The position numbers and the translations under genes were made by a program. Below, in pieces: positions 24,831 to 33,142 of a stretch of DNA of 64,000 bases. The stretch's first letter is position 1; each line of letters begins with the position of its first letter. The DNA is taken from assembly GCA_963705515.1 (NCBI GenBank), contig CAVPJV010000008.1, positions 1 through 64,000 of the forward strand, given 5' to 3'. The notes below the pieces were generated by a model, which saw only the letters and a list, made by a program, of their open reading frames with translations, was not told the DNA's origin and did not search any database. Source of the stretch: Gaiellasilicea sp963705515. Its GTDB lineage: Bacteria; Actinomycetota; Thermoleophilia; Gaiellales; Gaiellaceae.

Positions 24831-25653
24831 GGTCGTGCCTCGTCGCATAGTGGCGGATCGCACCGATCGAGAGCAGCAGCCCGAACGAGATCGCGAGCAG
24901 GACGACCGCGACCGCCGCGGCCCCGGCGCGGTCGCCGCTCTCGATCCGGCTGAAGATGAAGACCGAGGAGACTTGCGTCTTGTAGGGCAGGTTCCCGGTG
25001 ATGATCACGAGCGAGCCGAACTCGCCGACCGCCTTCGCGAACGCGAGCGCGACGCCGGAGAGAATCCCCGGGAGCACGTTCGGGAAGACGACGCGGCGGA
25101 AGGTCTGCCAGTTGCTCGCCCCGAGCGACTTGGCGGCCTGCTCCATCTCCTCGTCCAGCTCGAGCAGCACCGGCTGCACCGTCCGGACGACGAACGGCAG
25201 CGTCACGAAGAGCATCGCCAGCACGATCGAGGTCGTCGTGAAGGCGACGTTGATCCCGAGCGGCGACTGCGGCCCGTAGAGCGCGAGCAGCGTCAGGCCG
25301 GCGACGATCGTCGGCAGCGCGAACGGCAGGTCGATGATCGCGTTCACGAGCGACTTGCCCCGGAAGGAGTCGCGCACGAGCACCCAGGCGGTGACCGTGC
25401 CGAGCACGGCGTTGATCAGGGCGACCGCGATCGACGTCCAGAGCGTCAGCTTCAGCGCGGCGATCGCCTCCGGGCTCGTGACCACGTCCCAGAACCCCTG
25501 CCAGCCGCCGTTCGTCGACTCGAAGACGAGCGCGGCGATCGGCAGCCCCACGATCAGCGAGAGATAGGTGGTGACGAGACCGAGCGAGAGGGCCGTGGTG
25601 GCCCTCTCGCTCTGCAGCTTGATCGGTCTGGAAGCGACGTCGACGGTGCTCAT
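24823..25653 (-). CDS. cysT: Sulfate ABC importer permease, CysT/CysU type
   Basis: 276 residues, six helices. The sequence TTYLSLIVGLPIAALVFEST is the family's first helix. The coupling loop is EQAAKSLGASNWQTFRRVVFPNVLPGI, and AFAKAVGEFGSLVIITGNLPYKTQV is a conserved CysT block. First permease gene after the binding-protein gene, 50 bases downstream of it. The 3' end overlaps cysW by eight bases. Together they import sulfate for cysteine synthesis. Confidence 0.9.
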   Translation of the reverse strand: MSTVDVASRPIKLQSERATTALSLGLVTTYLSLIVGLPIAALVFESTNGGWQGFWDVVTSPEAIAALKLTLWTSIAVALINAVLGTVTAWVLVRDSFRGKSLVNAIIDLPFALPTIVAGLTLLALYGPQSPLGINVAFTTTSIVLAMLFVTLPFVVRTVQPVLLELDEEMEQAAKSLGASNWQTFRRVVFPNVLPGILSGVALAFAKAVGEFGSLVIITGNLPYKTQVSSVFIFSRIESGDRAGAAAVAVVLLAISFGLLLSIGAIRHYATRHDRD

Positions 25654-25703
25654 AAGAATAGGGAAAGCTAATCAACAGCATAAGCGCCGTCAATTCGAGA
25701 AGC

Positions 25704-26699
25704 TTAGCCTGTCACGCCGCCGACCTGGCGCTCGACCCGCGCCATGACGCCGCTTCTGGGATCGAAGAACCGCTTCTGGACGCGATCCCAGCCCCCGAGC
25801 CCGAGCTGCTCGATCGTGAACTGGCCGGGCCGCGCCGGGAACTTCTCCGTGAACTCGCGCGCGACCGCCTTGTTCACGGGCCGATACCCGTTCTCGGCGA
25901 ACGTCCGTTGGGCGTCCGGCGTCCGCAGGAAGCGGAGGAACGCGTTCGCCTCCGTCTTGTGCTCGCTCGTCTTCAGCACTGCGATCGGGTTCTCGATCAG
26001 GATCGTCGAGCGCGGGATCACGTACGGGAACCCCTGGTTGCGCGACCGGGCGAAGAGGGCCTCGTTCTCGTAGGCGAGCAGGACGTCGCCGCGGCCGGCG
26101 TTGAACGTCTGCAGCGAGTCGCGGGCGCTCTTGTCCTGCGAGACGACGTTCTTGAACAGCTTCAGCAGGTAGTCCTGAGCCTGCTTGTCGGTCTTCCCGA
26201 GCTTCCGCTGCGCCCCGTACGCCGCCATCACGTTCCAGCGCGCGCCGCCCGAGGTGAACGGGTTCGGGGTGACGACCTGGACCCCCGGCCGGATCAGGTC
26301 GTTCCAGCTGCGGATCTTCTTCGGGTTGCCGTCGCGGACGACGAAGACGACGAGTGAGTTCGTCACCATGCCGCGGTAGGACTGGCGCTTCCACTTCGCG
26401 TCGACGAGCCCGGCCGCCACGAGCTCGTCCACGTCGGGAGCGAGCGAGAGCGCGACGATGTCCGCCTTCAGGCCGGCCTTGACGGCCCGCGCCTGGTCGC
26501 CCGAGGCCGCGTAGGACTGGCTGAAGCTGACGCCGCCGCCCGGCTGGGTCTTCTGGAAGTCCGGGATCAGCTGGTTGTAGGCCTCGCGCGGCGTCGAGTA
26601 GGCGACCAGCGAGAGCCGGGCGTCCTTGGTCGACGCGGCGGCGACGGACGAGGCCACGGCCGCCGCGAGCAGTGCGAGTAGCAGGAATCTCCGACGCAT
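25704..26699 (-). CDS. Periplasmic-type sulfate-binding protein
   Basis: 331 residues. Signal peptide MRRRFLLLALLAAAVASSVAAA with no lipobox cysteine, so cleavage by signal peptidase I is likely. The mature part has SLVAYSTPREAYNQLIPDFQKT, SYAASGDQARAVKAGLKADIVALSL, VTPNPFTSGGARWNVMAAYG and GRGDVLLAYENEAL, all typical of CysP/Sbp. ATG 26699 is chosen over ATG 26705 because the AAAGG ribosome site is six bases from it and would abut the earlier one. A consensus-like promoter lies upstream. How an exported, non-lipidated protein is retained in a monoderm is unclear. Confidence 0.9.
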   Translation of the reverse strand: MRRRFLLLALLAAAVASSVAAASTKDARLSLVAYSTPREAYNQLIPDFQKTQPGGGVSFSQSYAASGDQARAVKAGLKADIVALSLAPDVDELVAAGLVDAKWKRQSYRGMVTNSLVVFVVRDGNPKKIRSWNDLIRPGVQVVTPNPFTSGGARWNVMAAYGAQRKLGKTDKQAQDYLLKLFKNVVSQDKSARDSLQTFNAGRGDVLLAYENEALFARSRNQGFPYVIPRSTILIENPIAVLKTSEHKTEANAFLRFLRTPDAQRTFAENGYRPVNKAVAREFTEKFPARPGQFTIEQLGLGGWDRVQKRFFDPRSGVMARVERQVGGVTG

Positions 26700-26744
26700 G
26701 AGCATCCTTTCGAGCTTTGTCTACAGGTTTGATGGAGATTCGAA

Positions 26745-26773
26745 GTTCTAATGACAGCAATAAGATTTGTCAA
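26745..26773 (-). promoter_or_regulatory. Promoter of the sulfate importer operon
   Basis: On the minus strand TTGACA (26768-26773) is followed after 17 bases by TAGAAC (26745-26750). This is close to the housekeeping sigma consensus. It lies ~45 bases before the binding-protein start, in an AT-rich spacer shared with the divergent NADH dehydrogenase gene. Confidence 0.6.
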
Positions 26774-26802
26774 TTTACAACCGCAGCTGCCAGAATCCCC
26801 CG

Positions 26803-28056
26803 ATGCGTCAGGCGCGCGGCGGGGTGCTGGTGGTGGGGGGCGGCTTCGCCGGCGGCTACGTCGCGCGGCTTCTCGGCACGCAGGGGGCGACGATCGTCAG
26901 CCCGGAGAACTTCATGCTCTACACGCCGATGCTCCCCGAGGCCGCGTCGGGAACGCTGGAGCCGCGGCACACGGTCGTCCCGCTCCGCCAGATGTGCCCA
27001 CACGCCGAGCTCGTTCTCGGCCGGGTGACTGCGATCGACGAGGAGCGGCAGTCGGTGCACGTGGAGACAACGGACGCCGGCACGTTCGACATCGGCTACG
27101 ACCACCTGGTGCTCGCGCTCGGCGCTGTGCCTCGCACCTTCCCCGTGCCCGGCCTGGCCGAGCACGGGCTCGGGTTCAAGGATCTCGCCGATGCGATCAG
27201 CCTGCGCAACCGCGTCCTCCGCGAGCTCGAGGCCGCGGACGCCGAGGTCGACCCGAGCGACGCCGCCCGCCATCTCGGCTTCGTTTTCGTCGGGGCCGGC
27301 TATGCCGGCGTCGAGGCGCTGGCCGAGCTTTCCGACCTCGTCAACGACGCGTTGCGGTGGTACCCGCGCCTGCGAGAGGTGCCACAGCGCTGGGTGCTCG
27401 TCGACGCGGCGCCGAAGATCCTCCCCGAGATCCCACCGCGGCTGGGCGAATACGCCGCCAAGGAGCTGGCGCGCCGCGGGGTCGAGATCCACGTGTCGAC
27501 GACCCTGGCATCGTTCGACGGCGCCGAAGCCGAGCTCTCGAACGGCGAGCGGATCCGGACGCACACGCTCGTGTGGACGGCCGGGGTGAAGGCGAGCCCG
27601 CTGCTCGAGCGCTTCGGCATACCGCTCGACGAGCGCGGCCGCGTTCAGGTCGATTCGATCCTCCGCGTCGAGGGCCGCGAGCGCGTCTGGTCACTCGGCG
27701 ACTGCGCAGCCGTCCCGAACGAGCGGACCCCGGGTCACTTCGACCCGCCGACGTGCCAGCACGCGCTCCGCCAGGCGCGCAGGCTGGCGAAGAACATCAC
27801 CGGCGACCCACAGCCCTACGGGTACCGAATGCTTGGCCAGGTGGCGACGCTCGGGCGCTACAAGGGGATCGCCGACGTGATGGGCCTCCGCTTCCGCGGC
27901 TTCCCGGGCTGGTTCGTCACCCGCAGCTACCACCTGTTCCAGTTGCCGCTCTTCTCGCGCAAGCTCCGGGTCGTCGTCGACTGGACGACGTCGCTCTTCT
28001 TCCGGCGCGACATCGCCGAGCTCTCAGGCCTCGGCAGCCCGCACCGCCTCGACTGA
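26803..28056 (+). CDS. Type II NADH:quinone oxidoreductase family flavoprotein
   Basis: 417 residues. FAD-binding motif VLVVGGGFAGGYVARLL at the N-terminus, NAD(P)-binding motif FVFVGAGYAGVEALAEL near residue 165, and the FAD-closing VWSLGDCAAVPN near 310. The C-terminus (GFPGWFVTRSYHLFQLPLFSRKLRVVVDW) is amphipathic and hydrophobic, as in NDH-2 enzymes that sit on the membrane and pass electrons to quinone without pumping. Sulfide:quinone reductase is less likely because the catalytic cysteines of that family are not evident. Divergent from the sulfate operon. Confidence 0.85.
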   Translation: MRQARGGVLVVGGGFAGGYVARLLGTQGATIVSPENFMLYTPMLPEAASGTLEPRHTVVPLRQMCPHAELVLGRVTAIDEERQSVHVETTDAGTFDIGYDHLVLALGAVPRTFPVPGLAEHGLGFKDLADAISLRNRVLRELEAADAEVDPSDAARHLGFVFVGAGYAGVEALAELSDLVNDALRWYPRLREVPQRWVLVDAAPKILPEIPPRLGEYAAKELARRGVEIHVSTTLASFDGAEAELSNGERIRTHTLVWTAGVKASPLLERFGIPLDERGRVQVDSILRVEGRERVWSLGDCAAVPNERTPGHFDPPTCQHALRQARRLAKNITGDPQPYGYRMLGQVATLGRYKGIADVMGLRFRGFPGWFVTRSYHLFQLPLFSRKLRVVVDWTTSLFFRRDIAELSGLGSPHRLD

Positions 28057-28059
28057 GGC

Positions 28060-30393
28060 TCAGCGGAGCGAGTTCAGCGCCGCGGAGAGGGACTGCTTCC
28101 TCGTCAGCACACCTTCGAACAGGTCGCCCTCGCTCGCGACGCGTTCGAGCACCGACTCCATCGTGAACGCGGCTGGGTCGAGGGTCTCGTTCACCTCGTC
28201 CCAGCGCAGCGGCGTCGAGACCGGCGCCCCGGCCTTCGGACGCACCGAGTAGGCCGACGCGATCGTCTTGCCCTCGCCGTTCTGGTTCGAGTCGATCAGG
28301 ACGCCGCGACGCTTCGCCTTCGTCCACTCCGTCGTCACCAGGCCGGGATGGGCGCGGGCGAGCGCGCCGGCGACGATCTCCGAGAACTCGCGCGTCTGCG
28401 TATAGGTGTGGCGGCGCGCCACCGGCACGAGGATGTGGATCCCCTCGGAGCCGCTCGTCTTCGGGAACGACTCGAGCGCGAGCAGATCGAGCATCTGCTT
28501 GATCAGGAGCGCCACCTGGATCGTCTCCGGGAAGCCGACGTCCGGCGACGGATCGAGGTCGAAGAGCACCCAGTCGGGCCGGGACGGCTTGTCCACCCGC
28601 GAGTACCAGGTGTTCAGGTCGATGCAGCCCATGTTGACCGTCCAGAGCAGCGCGAGCTCGTCGTTCACGAGCGGGAAGTCGATCAGCCGCCGCTGCGGCG
28701 GCCGCTCGCGGGTGGACGCCTCGAACCGCGCCGTCGGGATCCAGTCGGGCATGTGCTTGGGAGCATCCTTCTGGAAGAAGAACTTGCCCTTCCAGCCGTC
28801 TGGATAGCGCTTCATCGTGAACGGCCTGCCCTGGAGGTGCGGAACGAGCACCGGCGCGACGTCGCGGTAGTACGTGAGCAGGTCGCCCTTGGTGATCCCC
28901 TCCTCCGGCCAGAACGGCTTGTCCAGGTTCGAGAGCTTCAGGACGCGCTTGCCCCGGCGGATCTCCTCCGGGATCGGCGCGCGCTCACGGTGCACCTCGC
29001 TCGCCTCCTTGTCCTCACGCAGGCCCTGGTACACCGGTGCCCGCAGCCGGCCGTCGTGCGTCCACTCGGCGAAGCGGATCTCGGCGACGAGGCGAGGCTC
29101 GACCCAGACGACGTCGCCCTTCCGCACCTTCGGCATCTTCGGCACCTCCGCGAACGGCGACTCGTCGGTGCGGAGCGGCTTCAGCCTGTCGAGCAGCCGC
29201 TTGATCTCGGCGTCGTCGAAGCCCGTGCCGACGTTGCCGGCCCACCGGAGCCCGCCGTCCTCGTTGACCGCCAGCACGAGCGAGCCGAAGGCGCCCGCCC
29301 GCCTGCCCTGCCCCATCGTGTAGCCGACGACGATGAGCTCCTGGCGGCCCTGCGTCTTCACCTTGAGCCAGTTGCGGCTGCGCCGTCCCGGCTCGTAGCG
29401 GGAGTCCGCGCGCTTGCTGACGACCCCCTCGAGCCGCTGCGCCGTCGCCGCCTCGAAGAGCGCGGGGCCGTCGTCGAACGTCTCCGAGAGCCGGACGGTG
29501 CGGTTGCGCTTGTCGAGCAGCGCCTCCAGCCGCCTGTGCCGCTCGGCCAGCGGCAGGTCGACGACCGGCTCGCCCTCGACCTCGAGGACGTCGAAGAGAT
29601 AGAGCACGAGCGGCCCCGACCCCTGCTGCATCGCCGAGAAGCTGGCGCGCCCCTGGTCGTCGAGCGCGCAGACCTCGCCGTCGAGCACGCAGTCCGGCGT
29701 CTTCACCGCCTGCACGACCGCGCGGGCGACCGACTCGAAGCGGGCGGTCAGCGAGTTGCCGTTGCGGCTCGTCAGTTCGACGTCACCGCCCGCGATCGTC
29801 ACGATCGCGCGGTAGCCATCCCACTTCACCTCGTGCAGCCACTCCTCGCCGGCCGGCACCGCGTCGGCGAGCGTGGCCAGCATCGGCTTGTAGGAGCGCG
29901 GCTTGCGCGCCGCGGCCGGGTCCGTCGTCTTCTTCTTCACGAGCAGCCAGTTCTTCGGATCGCCTCCGAGCTTCGCCGGGACGAGCGTCCACTCGCCGTC
30001 CAGCCGCTCGCCGTGCAGGCGCACGGTCATGCCGCCGTTCGGCTTCTCCTCAACGAGCTCGTACGTCCCCCGGTCCCAGATCTCGACCGTGCCTGCGCCG
30101 TAGTTGCCCGCCGGGATCTCGCCCTCGAACGTCGCGTAGGTGAGCGGGTGATCCTCGACGTGGACGGCAAGGTGCTGCGTGCCGGGCTCCAGGGGGACGC
30201 CCTTGGGAACAGCCCAGCTGAGGAGAACGCCATCGCGCTCGAGCCGGAAGTCGTAGTGGAGCCGGCTGGCGTCGTGGCGCTGGATGACGAAGATCGGCGC
30301 CTTGCCGCGCTTGCCCTTCCCGAACGGCTCGGGCGTCTTCGCGCGTGAGCGCTTGCGCTCGTAGTCCTTCAGCGAGGCCACACCTGAACTCAT
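28060..30393 (-). CDS. ligD: Multidomain ATP-dependent DNA ligase D for non-homologous end joining
   Basis: 777 residues in the order phosphoesterase, ligase, polymerase. The 3'-phosphoesterase (IQRHDASRLHYDFRLERDG, VHVEDHPLTYATFEGEIP) spans ~1-170. The ATP-dependent ligase core starts at HEVKWDGYRAIV with the adenylated Lys, then RNGNSLTARFE and LDGEVCALD. The primase-like polymerase starts near 490 (NLDKPFWPEEGITKGDLLTYY) with the metal residues in WVLFDLDPSP. This order matches Pseudomonas LigD rather than mycobacterial LigD (POL first). Its usual partner Ku is not encoded in this window. Confidence 0.92.
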   Translation of the reverse strand: MSSGVASLKDYERKRSRAKTPEPFGKGKRGKAPIFVIQRHDASRLHYDFRLERDGVLLSWAVPKGVPLEPGTQHLAVHVEDHPLTYATFEGEIPAGNYGAGTVEIWDRGTYELVEEKPNGGMTVRLHGERLDGEWTLVPAKLGGDPKNWLLVKKKTTDPAAARKPRSYKPMLATLADAVPAGEEWLHEVKWDGYRAIVTIAGGDVELTSRNGNSLTARFESVARAVVQAVKTPDCVLDGEVCALDDQGRASFSAMQQGSGPLVLYLFDVLEVEGEPVVDLPLAERHRRLEALLDKRNRTVRLSETFDDGPALFEAATAQRLEGVVSKRADSRYEPGRRSRNWLKVKTQGRQELIVVGYTMGQGRRAGAFGSLVLAVNEDGGLRWAGNVGTGFDDAEIKRLLDRLKPLRTDESPFAEVPKMPKVRKGDVVWVEPRLVAEIRFAEWTHDGRLRAPVYQGLREDKEASEVHRERAPIPEEIRRGKRVLKLSNLDKPFWPEEGITKGDLLTYYRDVAPVLVPHLQGRPFTMKRYPDGWKGKFFFQKDAPKHMPDWIPTARFEASTRERPPQRRLIDFPLVNDELALLWTVNMGCIDLNTWYSRVDKPSRPDWVLFDLDPSPDVGFPETIQVALLIKQMLDLLALESFPKTSGSEGIHILVPVARRHTYTQTREFSEIVAGALARAHPGLVTTEWTKAKRRGVLIDSNQNGEGKTIASAYSVRPKAGAPVSTPLRWDEVNETLDPAAFTMESVLERVASEGDLFEGVLTRKQSLSAALNSLR

Positions 30394-30420
30394 ACCCGTT
30401 GTGGAGGTTTGGGGTCAGGC

Positions 30421-30443
30421 TGAGGCCGGCATTGCCGACCTCA
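30421..30443 (-). terminator. Hairpin downstream of accA, possible terminator
   Basis: TGAGG-C-CGGC-ATT-GCCG-A-CCTCA folds into a stem interrupted by one mismatch, with a 3-base loop. It lies ~90 bases beyond the accA stop on the minus strand and upstream of ligD. No T-run follows, so intrinsic termination is only possible. The rest of the 141-base gap shows nothing I can name. Confidence 0.35.
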
Positions 30444-30534
30444 ACGCGTCAAGCACCTGGTTACAAGCCGTATTCGGGACCGGGGAAAAGCCTGTGGAAA
30501 CTGTGGGAAGCATGCAGCTCGGCTAACCCTGTGA

Positions 30535-31467
30535 TCAGGCGAGCACGCCCATCGAGCGGAACTTCGCCCGCCGGGCCTTGCGCAGCTCCTGGGGCTTCAT
30601 GCCGGCCAGGTCGTCGAGCGCGTCGCCGACGGCCGCTGCCAAAAGGCGAGCGGCCTCGTCGTGGTTCTCGTGCGCGCCGCCCTCGGGCTCCGGGACGATG
30701 CCGTCGATGACGCCGAGCTCGAGGCAGTGCGCCGCATCCGGCTTGAACGCCGCGGCCGCCTTGCGCTTCTCGCCCGCATCGCGCCAGAGGATCGCGGCGC
30801 AGCCCTCGGGCGAGATCACGGAGTAGATCGCGTTCTCCTGCATCAGCACGCGGTCGGCGAGTGCGATCGCGACGGCGCCGCCGGAGCCGCCCTCACCGAT
30901 CACGACCGCGACCGTCGGGACGTTCAGCTGCGCCATCACCGCCTGTGACCTGGCGATCGCACCGCCCTGGCCGTGCTGCTCGGCCGCGATACCCGGGTAC
31001 GCCCCGGGCGTGTCGACGAGCGTGACTAGGGGGAAGTTGTGCCGCTCGGCGAGCTCCATCACCCGCATCGCCTTGCGGTAGCCCTCGGGATAGGCCATCC
31101 CGAAGTTCCGCTTCGTCCGCTCCTTGATGTCGCGGCCCTTCTGGTGGCCGATCAGCGCCACCGTGCGATTCTCGAGCTTGCCGATTCCGGTCACGATCGC
31201 GGAGTCGTCCGCGCGTCCGCGGTCACCGTGCAGCTCGAACCAGTCGTCGAGGATCCGCGCGACGTAGTCGAGCGAGTACGGCCGCTCCTCGTGGCGCGCG
31301 AGCTCGACCTTGGTCCAGATCTCCTCGTCGGTCGGCTCGGCCTCGATCCGGTCGAGTTGGCGCTGCAACCGCTCGAGCTCGCCCGAGAGGCGCGCTCCGC
31401 GCAGGAGATCGAGACCGCCCAGCTTGCTCAACCGATCCCTGAGCCTGATCTCTGCATCCCGGGCCAC
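30535..31467 (-). CDS. accA: Acetyl-CoA carboxylase carboxyltransferase subunit alpha
   Basis: 310 residues. Coiled N-terminus (LERLQRQLDRIEAE) then the crotonase-like carboxyltransferase core: LHGDRGRADDSAIVTGIG, GHQKGRD, GMAYPEGYRKAMRVM, VDTPGAYPG, and IGEGGSGGAVAIALADRVLM. With AccD it transfers CO2 from biotin to acetyl-CoA, giving malonyl-CoA for the fatty-acid operon at 35-40 kb. GTG 31467 lies one base after the accD stop, so the two subunits are made together. accB and accC are not in the window. Confidence 0.93.
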   Translation of the reverse strand: MARDAEIRLRDRLSKLGGLDLLRGARLSGELERLQRQLDRIEAEPTDEEIWTKVELARHEERPYSLDYVARILDDWFELHGDRGRADDSAIVTGIGKLENRTVALIGHQKGRDIKERTKRNFGMAYPEGYRKAMRVMELAERHNFPLVTLVDTPGAYPGIAAEQHGQGGAIARSQAVMAQLNVPTVAVVIGEGGSGGAVAIALADRVLMQENAIYSVISPEGCAAILWRDAGEKRKAAAAFKPDAAHCLELGVIDGIVPEPEGGAHENHDEAARLLAAAVGDALDDLAGMKPQELRKARRAKFRSMGVLA

Positions 31468-31468
31468 C

Positions 31469-32317
31469 CTACTCCTCTCCGAACAGCCGGAGCAGCTGTG
31501 CGAGGGTCGGTCTCAACTCGGGACGGGGGACGATTGCGTCGACATGGCCGAAACGGAGGTTCGACTCCGCCAGGCCGAAGTCGTCGGGGAGTTTCTCGCG
31601 AGTCGTCTGGGCGACGACGCGCGGGCCGGCGAACGACATCAGGGCCCCCGGCTCGACCAGGAGCACGTCGCCGAGGCTGGCAAAGCTCGCGAGCAGGCCG
31701 CCGGTGGTCGGGTGCGCCATCACCGAGATCAGCGCGCAGCCGGCGTCGTGCAGCTCCTCGACGGCGACGACGGTCTTCGGCAGCTGCATCAGCGCGAGGA
31801 TCCCCTCCTGCATCCGGGCGCCGCCGGACGCGGAGACCGAGATCAGCGGGACACCCGCCGCCGCGGCGCTGTCGCACGCACGCGCGAACTTCTCGCCGGT
31901 GACCGACCCCATCGAGCCGCCCATGAAGGAGAAGTCCATCACCGCCAGCTCGCAGGACATGTCCTCGATCGTCGCCGCGCCGACGACGAGCGCATCGCCG
32001 AGGCCGGTCGCGACCTCCGCTTCCGCCAGCCGCTCGTTGTAGGCGCGCAGGTCGAAGAAGCCGAGCGGGTCAGCCGAGCGCAAGTCGGCTGCCTCCTCGG
32101 CGAAGCTGCCCTTGTCCGCCAGCTGGTCGATCCGCTCGCGCGCGCGCACCGGGAAGTGATGGCCACAGTGGGTGCAGACGCGCAGGTTCGCGACCATCTC
32201 GTCGTCGCGGTAGTGCGACCCGCACTCGGGGCAGGTGTTCGGATGCTTCTTGGCCGGAGGCGGCTCGGGCGCCTGCTTATGCTCGATCGAGACGTCGATC
32301 CGTGACGTTTCGGACAT
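31469..32317 (-). CDS. accD: Acetyl-CoA carboxylase carboxyltransferase subunit beta
   Basis: 282 residues. The N-terminal four-cysteine zinc ribbon is CPECGSHYRDDEM and CTHCGHHF. The carboxyltransferase domain follows with DPLGFFDLRAYNERL, MDFSFMGGSMGSVTGEK, SASGGARMQEGILALMQ and HPTTGGLLASFASLGDV. It forms the alpha2-beta2 carboxyltransferase with AccA, encoded directly downstream. A 39-base gap separates it from the arginase-like gene upstream. The separate AccA/AccD arrangement is the bacterial type, unlike the fused AccD chains of mycobacteria. Confidence 0.93.
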   Translation of the reverse strand: MSETSRIDVSIEHKQAPEPPPAKKHPNTCPECGSHYRDDEMVANLRVCTHCGHHFPVRARERIDQLADKGSFAEEAADLRSADPLGFFDLRAYNERLAEAEVATGLGDALVVGAATIEDMSCELAVMDFSFMGGSMGSVTGEKFARACDSAAAAGVPLISVSASGGARMQEGILALMQLPKTVVAVEELHDAGCALISVMAHPTTGGLLASFASLGDVLLVEPGALMSFAGPRVVAQTTREKLPDDFGLAESNLRFGHVDAIVPRPELRPTLAQLLRLFGEE

Positions 32318-32356
32318 CGTGCGATCTTAGACCCGGGTCACCGGCGCAGGGTTGCG

Positions 32357-33133
32357 TTAGAGGCCGAGTGCGGCTGCCAGCCGCGCGAGCTTCGGCTCGT
32401 TCGCGTCGTCGCGGACGAGCCCCGTGAAGCCGAGCCCGGCGATGCGGCTGCGCGACGCGAGATCGCGGAGCAGCTCCTCGACCTCTTCGAGACGGAGACC
32501 GTCCGGCTCGGGCATGAACACGGCCAGCTCGCCCGGGTCGAACGAGTCGCAGTCGAGCGCGACGTAGACGGCGTCGGCGCCTTCGAGCGCGCGCTCGATC
32601 GCTCCGTCTCCCGTCTGGACGCCCGCCGACTCGATGAACTCGACCTCGGGCGGGTCGAGATTGCGGGCGCCGACGAGGGCGACGTTGCGCGGCAGCACGG
32701 CCCCGTCGTCGATCACCATCCGCAGCGGCATCCCCCACGCGTTCCCAGACGGCGACGACTGCGGCGTGTTCAGGTCGCCGTGTGCGTCCAGCCAGACCAC
32801 GGCCAGGCACTCCTCTCCGGCCGAGAGCGCCTCGATCGCGCCGACGTGCGAGCAGCAGCAGCCGCCGAGCACGATCGGCCGATCGGGCAGCTCGCAGGCG
32901 AGCAGGAGGTTCTGCTCCGCGAGCGAGTCGGCCTCGATCACGCTTGCCTCGGGGTAGGGCAACTCGAGCTGCGCCGCCTCGGCCATCGTCTCGCCGCCGT
33001 CGCCCCAGGCGCGCGGCACACGGACGAGACCGGCGTGGAACTCGCGGCCGCACGAATGGCACTGGTACTCCGGCCCGACCGCGACGGCGGTCAGCGTGCG
33101 GCAGTCCGGGCAGCGGGCGCGCAGGCGGCTCAC
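32357..33133 (-). CDS. Arginase/agmatinase-fold protein with N-terminal zinc ribbon
   Basis: 258 residues. The first ~35 residues hold two Cys pairs (CPDCRT and CHSCGREF), a rubredoxin-like zinc ribbon not normal for ureohydrolases. The rest is an arginase fold: LDAHGDLNTP matches DAHxD, and ALDCDSFDP matches SxDxDxxDP. The first metal motif, normally GGDHS, reads GGCCCSHVG, with three cysteines and the His displaced. The fourth segment SGNAWGMPL has Trp in place of the usual His. Guanidino hydrolysis is therefore uncertain; the metal site may be altered. It lies between accD and acetyltransferase genes. Confidence 0.75.
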   Translation of the reverse strand: MSRLRARCPDCRTLTAVAVGPEYQCHSCGREFHAGLVRVPRAWGDGGETMAEAAQLELPYPEASVIEADSLAEQNLLLACELPDRPIVLGGCCCSHVGAIEALSAGEECLAVVWLDAHGDLNTPQSSPSGNAWGMPLRMVIDDGAVLPRNVALVGARNLDPPEVEFIESAGVQTGDGAIERALEGADAVYVALDCDSFDPGELAVFMPEPDGLRLEEVEELLRDLASRSRIAGLGFTGLVRDDANEPKLARLAAALGL

Positions 33134-33142
33134 GCCGACAAC

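Noticed and set aside
28348..30348. 666-codon open frame antisense to ligD
   Set aside because: No domain pattern, biased composition; ligD motifs on the other strand explain the sequence.
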